Shown piece after piece: positions 6,876 to 14,022 of a stretch of DNA of 14,099 nucleotides; position 1 is the first letter of the stretch; every line of letters starts with the position of its first letter. The translations under genes and the position numbers were made by a program. Source of the DNA: CAYZIC01 sp964478335 (lineage in GTDB: Bacteria > Verrucomicrobiota > Kiritimatiellia > RFP12 > DVOR01); NCBI GenBank assembly GCA_964478335.1, contig CAYZIC010000065.1, forward strand, positions 1 to 14,099. Direction: 5' to 3'. Under the pieces are notes generated by a model. That model did no database searches, was not told where the DNA came from, and worked only from the letters and a program-made list of their open reading frames with translations.

Positions 6876-6899
6876 TCAATTGAGGCAATCGGCTGGTTT

Positions 6900-8015
6900 A
6901 TGCATATTTTATTTGATGCCCGTACAATCAATCAAGACACGCTTCGCGTGAGCCACTATGCTAAGTGGCTTTGCGAAGCGCTTATCCCCTTGCTTTCTGA
7001 CGGGGGGCATTTAACGATTATGATGGATGCCTCCTCCCCCCAGGAAACGGCCAAGTTACCCGATTGCCTCACTTTGATCCAGACACACAAGCCCGCTCAG
7101 TCTTGGGCTGGCTTGCGTGAGCTACAGAGCATTGTCCAAGATTGTACACCCGACATCTATTGGTCTACCAACCCTTTAATCCTTGCCTGGAATATCCGCG
7201 TCCCTCATATCTATACCGTTTCGGACGATCTGTTCTCCAAAGATTCCTCGCCTTTTTCCTCTTGGTTACAAAAACTCCAATGGAAACTCTATGGCAAAAA
7301 CCAACTGCTTCAAGCGCGTCGTCTGATCTGTAGTTGTCAAGTCTTAAAGGATAATCTAACTCGCGAATTAGGTCCCAAGGTCAAGCAAAAAACAAAGATC
7401 GTCCACCCAGGTGTACCTGCGCTATTTCGCGAGTACCCACCCAATGAGATAGCCCCCGTACGTGAAGCCTACAATCTCCCTGAAAAGTACATGCTCTTTG
7501 TCGGTGAAGATCGTCAGGACCTTCATTTTGAAACCTTACTTAAAGCGTTAACTGCGACTGGTGACATCACCTCAATACCGATCGTTGTTGCGGGGATCAA
7601 CAGTAATACCCCTCATCGCATCAAGCTCGTCAAGGATCTTGACTTACGCAGTATGGTGCGCTTTATTGGCGATATTGATCAGCATAAATTAGCAGCGCTC
7701 TACAGTGGTGCGTGGCTTTTTTTACATCCCAGCACACGAGGCGGTTTTAGTCACACAATCCTCCAAGCAATGGCCTGTGGCGCACCTGTACTCGGTACGG
7801 TAATCGCAGAGAATGAGGAGCTCTTTGGCAGTGCCATCTATTCACTCCACCCCGTTGACCCCACAGAATGGCGCAACGCCATTTTAACGCTCACCCTGTC
7901 GGCCAGTTTACGCGAAAAGCTCCACGACAAAAGCCTCCAAAAGGCCTCCACGTATACTTGGCAAGAGGCCGCCCGTCAGACTCTCGCACTTTTTAACGAA
8001 ATCTCAGGGACGTAG
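6900..8015 (+). CDS. Glycosyltransferase, GT4-like, with degenerate EX7E motif
   Basis: This 371-residue protein has the two-domain GT-B layout of group 1 / GT4 glycosyltransferases. The N-terminal half contains the acceptor-side region with TPDIYWSTNPL. A linker follows, with IVHPGVPALF near 170, then the donor-binding half with LPEKYMLFVGEDRQDLHFETLLKAL, IPIVVAG, VRFIGDID and ALYSGAWLFLHPS. The signature block reads PSTRGGFSHTILQAMACGAP (277-296). In GT4 enzymes this is EGFGLPxLEAMACG with two donor-contacting glutamates; here the positions are Gly281 and Gln289. Donor and acceptor are unknown, and no signal peptide or membrane helix is obvious. There is a 24-base gap after ackA; GAGG at 6882-6885 is rather far from the ATG. 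Its stop is three bases before the preferred tadA start. Confidence 0.85.
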   Translation: MHILFDARTINQDTLRVSHYAKWLCEALIPLLSDGGHLTIMMDASSPQETAKLPDCLTLIQTHKPAQSWAGLRELQSIVQDCTPDIYWSTNPLILAWNIRVPHIYTVSDDLFSKDSSPFSSWLQKLQWKLYGKNQLLQARRLICSCQVLKDNLTRELGPKVKQKTKIVHPGVPALFREYPPNEIAPVREAYNLPEKYMLFVGEDRQDLHFETLLKALTATGDITSIPIVVAGINSNTPHRIKLVKDLDLRSMVRFIGDIDQHKLAALYSGAWLFLHPSTRGGFSHTILQAMACGAPVLGTVIAENEELFGSAIYSLHPVDPTEWRNAILTLTLSASLREKLHDKSLQKASTYTWQEAARQTLALFNEISGT

Positions 8016-8018
8016 TTG

Positions 8019-8558
8019 ATGCACAGATTTGATGATCACTCACTGGCGACAGACTTGAGCTTTCATGAAGCATTCATGACGGCAGCTCGTGCGCAGGCAG
8101 ATTTAGCAGCACAAGCGGGTGAAGTGCCCGCGGGGGCGTTGGTCATCCAACTTCCCCCTGCAACCTTTGATCCAACGACCCAAATCACCCCCCTGCCCTC
8201 GCCCGATACCGTGACCATCTTATCTGCCACCTCCAATCAAACCCGCACCCAGCAAGACCCCACAGCCCATGCAGAGGTTTTGGCGATCCGCGAGGCGGCT
8301 GCCGCCAAGGGTGATTGGCGCTTGACTGATTGCATCCTCTATGTCAATAAAGAACCCTGCCCGATGTGTGCCGGGGCGATTATTTTAGCCCGTATTCCAG
8401 TCGTGGTTTGGGGATTTAATGATCCCCAGCGCGGTGGAGAATCCTATTTTAAGATCCTCTCATCGACTACGCTCAACCACCACCCTACCCTCTTTACCGA
8501 TGTGCAGGCCGATGCCTGTCAAGCCACCTTTAAAGCATTTTTTGCTAATCGTCGTTAA
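8019..8558 (+). CDS. tadA: tRNA-specific adenosine deaminase-type protein (TadA family)
   Basis: A zinc-dependent CDA-fold deaminase of 179 residues, expected to convert A34 to inosine in tRNA-Arg(ACG). Visible motifs are AGEVPAGALVI (first strand), DPTAHAEVLAIREAA with His84 (zinc) and Glu86 (proton shuttle), WRLTDCILYVNKEPCPMCAGAI with Cys114 and Cys117 (zinc), and ARIPVVVWGFNDPQRGG. The stretch between GALVI and HAE is roughly 15-20 residues longer than usual and rich in Pro and Thr, a likely surface loop insertion. The frame has a TTG at 8016 directly before the ATG at 8019. I choose the ATG because AGGGA (8006-8010) lies eight bases upstream. It is tightly packed after the glycosyltransferase. 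A guanine or other nucleoside deaminase is less likely given the TadA-like blocks. Confidence 0.87.
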   Translation: MHRFDDHSLATDLSFHEAFMTAARAQADLAAQAGEVPAGALVIQLPPATFDPTTQITPLPSPDTVTILSATSNQTRTQQDPTAHAEVLAIREAAAAKGDWRLTDCILYVNKEPCPMCAGAIILARIPVVVWGFNDPQRGGESYFKILSSTTLNHHPTLFTDVQADACQATFKAFFANRR

Positions 8559-8584
8559 CCCACCCCTTAGGAAGCCCTTAACCT

Positions 8585-10354
8585 ATGAAAAAAGCCCTCG
8601 TCTTACTCTCCCTACTCGCCCTCATCAGCACCCCCCTGCACGCCAAAGAGACCTGGTATCCAGCCGCTGATTGGAAAGATGCCCCCAATCCTCTGGCCTC
8701 CCCCTATGCTAAACCTGGTGGCACGTTGCGCTATTCTGCCTTTAACCCGCCCCAAAGCTTTAACTATTACCTCGACACCAACACCTTTACAGCATCCGTT
8801 TTTAGCTTAATGTTTGAGACACTCTTGGGATTAGATCCCGTGACGAGTGAATTTTGCCCAGCCTTGGCAGCCCGTTGGTCGATCTCTGAGGATAAGCGTG
8901 TCTTTACCTTTAAGATGGATCCTCGTGCGAAGTGGAGCAATGGTGAGCCCATCACTGCTCTCGATGTCAAGGCGACCTTTGATGCGGTGCGCAATCCAGA
9001 CAATATGACGGGCACGTTTAAGGTTTCGCTCGACCCATTTGAAGAAGCCCAAGTCATTGATGACATGACCATTCGCTTTGTGGCCAAAGAGGTCCACTGG
9101 CGCAATCTGAGTGCGTTGTCATTCATGTACATCATGCCCAAAAAGCTCATCGACTCGGTCAAATTTAGCGATATCAATTTCATGTTTCCCATCACCTCTG
9201 GTCCCTACGTGATCGAAGAGCACAAAGAGGGCATCAGCCTCACCATGCGCCGTCGACATGACTATTGGGTTTTTTCCACACCCAGTGGCAAGGGCATCTA
9301 CAACTTTGACCGACTCTATATGCGCTTTTTTATGGATCTAAACAATGCGTTTGAAGCCTTTAAAAAAGGCGAAACGGACCTCTACTCGGTCTACAGCGCC
9401 CGCATCTGGAACTTAGAGTCCGTAGGTGAGCGCTTTGAGAAGAATTGGATCGTCAAGCAAAACATCCACAACTATGATCCCATGGGCTTCCAAGGCTTTG
9501 CCTTTAATATGCGTCGTCCGCCCTATGATGACATCAATGTGCGTAAAGCACTCTACCACCTCTTTGACCGCGCGCGTATTGTCCGCACGCTGATGTACGG
9601 TGCCTATCAGTTGCAATTCTCCTACTACCAAGATCTCTACGATGAGCAACACCCCTGCAGTAATCCCAGCTACGATTACTCAATCGAGATTGCCCAGCAA
9701 TTTTTAGCCAAAGCCGGTTACAAGATTAATCGTGAGACTGGCAAGCTCGAAAAGGACGGCAAGCCCTTGGTCGTGCGCATCCTTACCCGCGAAGCCTCTG
9801 CGACAACCTATCTCGCCCTCTACAAAAACGAGCTCGACAAGCTTGGCATCGGCTTAGAAATCGACCAAAAAGACTTTGCCACCTGGATGCGTGAAATGGA
9901 CACCTACAACTTTGACGTCACCAGCGCAGCGTGGGGCGGCACCCTCTTTAGAGACCCAGAGTATATGTGGTCCTCCAAAACTGGTGCCGCAGAAGGCGGC
10001 TCCAACCTCTGCGGATTTGGCGACCCGATCGTCGACAAGTTAATCCTGCAGCAGCGCACTGAATTCTCCATGACTAAGCGCAATGAGATCGCTCGCAAAA
10101 TCGACTCCTATCTCACAGAATACGCCCCCTACATCTTGAACTGGACCGCCAATAGCACCCGCATCCTCTATTGGAATAAGTTTGGTACGCCCAAAACGGT
10201 GCTCTCCAAGTTTGATGACGAGGCCTCTGCGATTGCCTATTGGTGGTACGATGCAGACAATGATGCCGAGCTCAAGGAGTCCATGCAAAAAGGCACAGCC
10301 CTCCCCTCGCGTCGCGAAGAAATCTATTTTGACGAACAATTTAAGGCCAACTAA
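8585..10354 (+). CDS. Family-5 extracellular solute-binding protein of an oligopeptide-type ABC transporter
   Basis: The 589-residue product starts with a Sec signal peptide: basic MKK, a hydrophobic core at 4-16 and likely cleavage after LHA at residue 20. No cysteine follows, so it should be a free periplasmic protein. The mature part has the SBP_bac_5 pattern: GGTLRYSAFNPP, FETLLGLDP, ALAARWSISEDKRVFTFKM, WSNGEPITALDVKATFDAV, ITSGPYVIEEH, YNFDRLYMRFFMD with FEAFKKGETDLY, and NVRKALYHLFDR. The NFDR...AFEAFKKGE block resembles the YejA branch, which imports oligopeptides and microcin-C-like compounds; exact substrate is unknown. No permease or ATPase gene is in the window, so it is an orphan here. 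AGGAAG at 8569-8574 is a good ribosome site ten bases from the ATG. The stop overlaps the next start as TAATG. Confidence 0.9.
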   Translation: MKKALVLLSLLALISTPLHAKETWYPAADWKDAPNPLASPYAKPGGTLRYSAFNPPQSFNYYLDTNTFTASVFSLMFETLLGLDPVTSEFCPALAARWSISEDKRVFTFKMDPRAKWSNGEPITALDVKATFDAVRNPDNMTGTFKVSLDPFEEAQVIDDMTIRFVAKEVHWRNLSALSFMYIMPKKLIDSVKFSDINFMFPITSGPYVIEEHKEGISLTMRRRHDYWVFSTPSGKGIYNFDRLYMRFFMDLNNAFEAFKKGETDLYSVYSARIWNLESVGERFEKNWIVKQNIHNYDPMGFQGFAFNMRRPPYDDINVRKALYHLFDRARIVRTLMYGAYQLQFSYYQDLYDEQHPCSNPSYDYSIEIAQQFLAKAGYKINRETGKLEKDGKPLVVRILTREASATTYLALYKNELDKLGIGLEIDQKDFATWMREMDTYNFDVTSAAWGGTLFRDPEYMWSSKTGAAEGGSNLCGFGDPIVDKLILQQRTEFSMTKRNEIARKIDSYLTEYAPYILNWTANSTRILYWNKFGTPKTVLSKFDDEASAIAYWWYDADNDAELKESMQKGTALPSRREEIYFDEQFKAN

Positions 10355-12465
10355 TGACAGACGAAGACTTTCTCCCCGGATTTGATGTGCCGACACCTAA
10401 CTCCACGAATCCATCCGCTGGCTCCCTATTTGACTCAGACATGACCATTGACGATGCCGAGGACGGCATCGCCCTCGTTTCATCCCCCAAAGAAAAGGTC
10501 ATCCCCCCACCTGTCGACCGTGGGCCTTTTGGTCAATTGATGAATAGCAACTACATGCAGTATGCCTCCTATGTCATCTGCGACCGAGCACTCCCCACGG
10601 TTGAGGATGGGTTAAAGCCCGTCCAACGCCGCATCTTACACTCCCTCTGGGAGCGCGATGACGGCCGCTTTGCCAAGGTTGCAGGTGTCATTGGCCATGC
10701 GATGCAATACCACCCCCACGGCGACCAATCTATCCAAGGCGCAATCGTGGTCTTAACCAACAAGCGCTACCTCATTCAAGGCCAAGGCAACTTTGGTAAC
10801 ATCTATACGGGCGACAGTGCTGCTGCTGCTCGTTATATTGAGTGTCGCCTCACCAAGTTGGCTAAGGAGCTCGTCTTTAGCCCCAAAGTCACAACCTATG
10901 TCCCCAGCTACGATGGCCGTAACCAAGAGCCCGTCCTCCTACCCGTCAAGCTCCCACTCCTGCTCATGCTGGGCGTAGAGGGTATCGCTGTGGGCTTGTC
11001 AACGTGCATCATGCCACACAACCTCATCGAGCTATTGCAAGCTGAGATTGCTGCCTTGCAAAAGAAGCCATTCCAGCTCGTCCCAGACTTCATCACGGGG
11101 GGCGAAATGGATGCAGCCGACTATGAAGACGGCAATGGCTCGATCAAAGTCCGCGCCACCATCGAAACGCGCCAAGGAGAGAAAAACAAGCTCTTTATCA
11201 CCAGCATTCCCTGGAGCGTGACGACGGAGACCTTGATCGAATCCATCGAAAAGATCATCAAGCCCAAGCGCGTCCCCATTCGCACCATTACCGACTACAC
11301 CGCCAAAGATGTCGAAATCGAATTGACCCTCGCACCAGGGTCTGATCCTGACAAGGTCAAAAAAGCCCTCTACGCATTTACGTTTTGCGAGAAAAAAATC
11401 TCTGGCCGCTTGGTCGTGCTTAAGGGTAATCGCCCCTGTGTCATGACTGTCACAGAGGTGATCCATCACAATGCCACCCGCCTACTCTCTATCTTTGAGC
11501 AAGAGTTTAACGTTAGACTCAATGAAATAGACATCATCCTGCGTAAAAAGACCCTCGAGCGCATCTTCATTGAAGAGCGCATCTACAAGCGCATCGAAGC
11601 CATCAAAGAGGCCGACAAAATCAATCACGCCGTTCGCGATGGATTTACCGCACTCAAGGAGCAGGTCTTTGAGGAGATTACCGATGACGATATTGAGCAA
11701 CTCTTGCGTATTCCCATCCGCCGCATCTCGCTCTACGACATCAACAAGCACCGAGAAGAGGTCGAGGCTCTCTGCGCAGAAAAGACCACAATCCAAGACA
11801 ACTTGGCACACTTGACCCGCTACGCAGTTAACTTCCTCAAAAAGCTTGTCAAGACCTACGCTAATGATTTCCCTAGATTGACTAAGGTTGATGCCTTTAA
11901 AGAAATCGACGAACGTGCCCTCACCTCCTCCGAGTACAAGATCAAACTCACTGAAGACTTTTTCTTGGGCTACGACCTCAAACAAGGCGATGAAATCTAC
12001 CCCTGCTCGTCACTTGATCGTCTGGTCATCGTCTGGCAAGACGGCCGCTATAAGATGGTTCCTCCCCCTGACAAGCTCTTTGTCGACAAGGACTATCACA
12101 CATCATTTGTCTATGATCGTGAAAAGGTCTACACCTGCGTCTACGTGGAGCCGGTATACGGATTTACCTACATTAAGCGATTTACGTTCGGTGGTTTTAT
12201 CATGAATAAGGAGTACGCCATGATCCCTGAGAAGAGTACCATTTTACTCTTTGTCGAAGGGACTCCCGAGGCACTCTACGTCAAATACAAGCCCCGCAAG
12301 AATCAGCGCATCAACCAACAGCTCTTTAAACCCGAAGAGGTGCGTATCTCCTCACCTAGCGCCAAGGGGCTACAGATGACCCCCAAGATGATTCAAAAGA
12401 TCTCGCTAGAGAAGCCACGTGGTTGGGTCGATACAGATTCTGCCGCTAAAGGCGCATTTTTCTAA
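10354..12465 (+). CDS. parC: Type IIA DNA topoisomerase A subunit, topoisomerase IV (ParC) type
   Basis: A 703-residue DNA cleavage subunit. About 55 acidic and Pro-rich residues precede the core, which starts FGQLMNSNYMQYASYVICDRALP. GLKPVQRRIL, the winged-helix block YHPHGDQS and AARYIECRL with the catalytic Tyr161 follow, then YDGRNQEPVLLPVKLPLLL and a coiled-coil tower region (about 370-480). The C-terminal domain is only about 190 residues and lacks a GyrA box, so decatenation (topoisomerase IV) is more likely than supercoiling. Helix IV has Gln125 and Gly129 where quinolone-sensitive enzymes carry Ser83 and Asp87 (GyrA numbering). The partner ParE gene is not in the window. AAGG at 10343-10346 and the TAATG junction suggest coupling to the solute-binding gene. 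A divergent gyrase A paralogue remains possible. Confidence 0.9.
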   Translation: MTDEDFLPGFDVPTPNSTNPSAGSLFDSDMTIDDAEDGIALVSSPKEKVIPPPVDRGPFGQLMNSNYMQYASYVICDRALPTVEDGLKPVQRRILHSLWERDDGRFAKVAGVIGHAMQYHPHGDQSIQGAIVVLTNKRYLIQGQGNFGNIYTGDSAAAARYIECRLTKLAKELVFSPKVTTYVPSYDGRNQEPVLLPVKLPLLLMLGVEGIAVGLSTCIMPHNLIELLQAEIAALQKKPFQLVPDFITGGEMDAADYEDGNGSIKVRATIETRQGEKNKLFITSIPWSVTTETLIESIEKIIKPKRVPIRTITDYTAKDVEIELTLAPGSDPDKVKKALYAFTFCEKKISGRLVVLKGNRPCVMTVTEVIHHNATRLLSIFEQEFNVRLNEIDIILRKKTLERIFIEERIYKRIEAIKEADKINHAVRDGFTALKEQVFEEITDDDIEQLLRIPIRRISLYDINKHREEVEALCAEKTTIQDNLAHLTRYAVNFLKKLVKTYANDFPRLTKVDAFKEIDERALTSSEYKIKLTEDFFLGYDLKQGDEIYPCSSLDRLVIVWQDGRYKMVPPPDKLFVDKDYHTSFVYDREKVYTCVYVEPVYGFTYIKRFTFGGFIMNKEYAMIPEKSTILLFVEGTPEALYVKYKPRKNQRINQQLFKPEEVRISSPSAKGLQMTPKMIQKISLEKPRGWVDTDSAAKGAFF

Positions 12466-12486
12466 GCCATTTGAAAGGTCTCCACC

Positions 12487-13506
12487 ATGAGCGATCACTG
12501 TTTTGACGAAGCACCAGAAGAAAAGCACCCTCAGTCTTATACCTACAAGTTAACGACCGAGCAACAAAACCTCTTAATTGACATTCTCAAACAAGGCAAC
12601 TTTAAAGAGGTCGCTGTCCCCTACACACGCTTTGCCGTCAAAGGGGACAAGGTTAACATCAATATCTATACCAGTGGGAAATGTTTGATCCAAGGTAAAA
12701 ATGCCTACGACTTCATCATCTTCACACTCGAGCCCTATATCACCCAGTGCGCCACTGTGGGCTACGAAGAAGAGCTCGACCCGCTCTCCGTCGCCCCTCA
12801 TATGGGTACTGACGAAAGCGGCAAGGGTGATTTTTTTGGCCCATTGGTCATTGCCGCAGCCTATGTCAACCCCGAGCTCGCCAAAGCCCTCAAAAAGGCC
12901 GGCCTCAAAGACTGTAAGCTCCTCTCCGACAAGCAAACGCAAGCACTTGCCGCTCAAGCTCGTCAAATTTTGACACCGACCAATTATACGATTGTGCAGA
13001 TTGGGCCTGCTGCTTACAACAAGCTCTACACCAAGATCCTCAACATCAACAATCTCTTAGCGTGGGGGCATGCCCGCGCCATCGAAAATCTCCTCGAAAC
13101 CGTCCCATCCTGCCCACGTGCCGTAGCGGACCAATTTGGGCGCACCAAGTCAGTGATCACACGCGCGCTGATGAAAAAAGGGCAATCCATCCAGCTCGAC
13201 CAAATGCACAAAGCCGAATCCGACATCGCTGTTGCAACGGCCTCGGTATTGGCTCGTGATGCCTTTCTCTACCAGCTCAAAAAACTGGGCGAAAAGGTCG
13301 GTCTAGAATTACCCAAGGGCGCAGGGGCAAATGCCCCACTCGTCGCAGAGGCTTTAACCCGCAAAATCGGCCCTGAAAACTTAGTCAACTACATCAAGTG
13401 CCATTTCAAAACAACCGACAAAGTCTTGGCTAACTGTGGCTGCACACGTGCTCAACTAGGAGAATTCGGCCAAGCAACAAGCCGTGCATTCGGCGCGAAA
13501 CAATAA
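12487..13506 (+). CDS. rnhC: Ribonuclease HIII
   Basis: A 339-residue RNase HIII, which cuts the RNA strand of RNA:DNA hybrids in the cytosol. The N-terminal part (about 17-95) fits the TBP-like substrate-binding domain that distinguishes HIII from HII. The catalytic domain begins MGTDESGKGDFFGPLV with Asp109 and Glu110, followed by ADQFG (Asp215) and HKAESDIAVATASVLAR (Asp246). This DEDD set has nearly the spacing known for Geobacillus RNase HIII (97, 98, 202, 232). The glycine-lysine-glycine GKG motif is also HIII-type. AAAGG at 12474-12478 is eight bases from the ATG; the gap after parC is 21 bases. It is the last gene of the plus-strand unit and is followed by a repeat-rich non-coding region. 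Confidence 0.95.
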   Translation: MSDHCFDEAPEEKHPQSYTYKLTTEQQNLLIDILKQGNFKEVAVPYTRFAVKGDKVNINIYTSGKCLIQGKNAYDFIIFTLEPYITQCATVGYEEELDPLSVAPHMGTDESGKGDFFGPLVIAAAYVNPELAKALKKAGLKDCKLLSDKQTQALAAQARQILTPTNYTIVQIGPAAYNKLYTKILNINNLLAWGHARAIENLLETVPSCPRAVADQFGRTKSVITRALMKKGQSIQLDQMHKAESDIAVATASVLARDAFLYQLKKLGEKVGLELPKGAGANAPLVAEALTRKIGPENLVNYIKCHFKTTDKVLANCGCTRAQLGEFGQATSRAFGAKQ

Positions 13507-13513
13507 GCGGCAG

Positions 13514-13530
13514 AGCTCGCTACGCGAGCT
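13514..13530 (+). other. Perfect 7-bp hairpin just after rnhC
   Basis: AGCTCGC (13514-13520), loop TAC, GCGAGCT (13524-13530), seven bases after the rnhC stop. No T-tract follows, so it is at best a weak terminator or a 3' end protector. Its TCGCTACGC core recurs at 13587-13595 in the next structure. It is followed by a 7-base tandem repeat TAGAATG x2 at 13529-13542. Confidence 0.6.
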
Positions 13531-13544
13531 AGAATGTAGAATGT

Positions 13545-13608
13545 GGAGCGGCTGCGACCTTTTGGAACGCTCCGCTTTTGGAACGGTCGCTACGCTCCCT
13601 TTTGGAAC
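13545..13608. repeat. Two-part stem-loop with TTTTGGAAC direct repeats
   Basis: GGAGCG (13545-13550) pairs with CGCTCC (13593-13598), and GCGACC (13554-13559) pairs with GGTCGC (13585-13590), separated by a 3/2-base internal loop. The 25-base loop is exactly TTTTGGAAC, GCTCCGC, TTTTGGAAC (13560-13584). A third TTTTGGAAC lies one base past the stem at 13600-13608. CGCTCC also occurs inside the loop at 13568-13573 and could form a competing hairpin with 13545-13550. The architecture looks like a REP-type or other small structured element; I recognise no named family. Confidence 0.65.
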
Positions 13609-13944
13609 CGCCTACAGCGATACGGGAATGAATAAAATCAATGAGCCTTTTGAGCTTGAGCGAGCATTGGCTTAGATCGGCCAGTGTGGCAGAGAGCCTC
13701 ACGCACAGGGCATCTCCATGCAACAGCAGGATACAGGGGCAGCCATCTCCCCATATTGGTGCTTGCCATCCACTCAAATCGCACAAGAAATCGGGCTTGA
13801 GGGATTACCTAAAGGGCACGTCAAACCATATCTGAATCTCGAATCGAGGGTCAGGTGACCTTGGTTTGCGTCTGCTCTAAGGTCGGCAAGCCGACCGCTA
13901 TTAGCTAAATGCTGCGACGCAGTCGCCCTCTTTAACAAGGGTAT
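13609..13944. other. Non-coding stretch with scattered inverted repeats
   Basis: No convincing gene is seen on either strand. Structure is dense in the right half. CTGA..CTCG-AAT-CGAG..TCAG can fold at 13832-13854. GGTCA-GG-TGACC lies at 13849-13860, GGTCGG-CAAG-CCGACC at 13881-13896, and GCGAC-GCA-GTCGC near 13913-13925. A 46-codon open frame (13718-13858) is listed separately at low confidence. Confidence 0.55.
13718..13858 (+). CDS. Doubtful 46-residue open frame, possibly a gene remnant
   Basis: The frame starts at ATG 13718, ends at TGA 13856-13858 and has an in-frame stop upstream at 13673. The peptide's second half, STQIAQEIGLEGLPKGHVKP, reads like a helix-turn-helix start of the Mu-repressor type (IA..GL.GLP). 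However, there is no ribosome site, the frame is very short, and the DNA overlaps inverted repeats. It could be chance or the remains of a decayed gene. I cannot assign a function. Confidence 0.15.
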   Translation: MQQQDTGAAISPYWCLPSTQIAQEIGLEGLPKGHVKPYLNLESRVR

Positions 13945-13983
13945 AAAAAAGAAAAAGGTCAAGCGTATGCCTAACCTTTTTCT
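13945..13983 (-). terminator. Intrinsic terminator downstream of tRNA-Val
   Basis: On the minus strand AGAAAAAGGT (13983-13974) pairs with ACCTTTTTCT (13959-13950). The stem continues inward as UAGGC/GCUUG with two G.U pairs to a four-base loop, 15 pairs in all. A T-tract follows (TTTTTAT, 13949-13943). On the plus strand the two inner positions become C.A mismatches, so the structure is best formed by the leftward transcript, that of the tRNA. It may also work weakly as the end of the rnhC transcript. Confidence 0.85.
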
Positions 13984-14022
13984 ATCAACCAAAACAAAAG
14001 TTTACTTACCAACCCAAAACAG

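Noticed and set aside
9280..9290. T-run in the solute-binding gene as a possible frameshift site
   Set aside because: The frame is intact on both sides, no second frame continues usefully, and no downstream stimulatory structure is apparent.
11482..11985. 167-codon minus-strand frame
   Set aside because: It lies wholly inside parC, where the sense product is clearly a type IIA topoisomerase. The antisense peptide has no recognisable motif.
13529..13608. Possible CRISPR-like short repeats
   Set aside because: The repeats are only 7-9 bases with irregular 7- to 15-base spacing, and no cas genes are present.
13529..13786. 85-codon minus-strand frame after rnhC
   Set aside because: It overlaps the repeat and stem-loop region, has no family motif, no ribosome site and an unlikely Cys/Trp-rich composition.
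13507..13944. Intrinsic terminator for the plus-strand unit right after rnhC
   Set aside because: Several hairpins exist, but none is followed by a proper T-tract on the plus strand. I left them as structures, not terminators.
13774..13992. 72-codon minus-strand frame
   Set aside because: Its start region contains the tRNA terminator stem and T-tract, which encode the Phe run. Coding is implausible.
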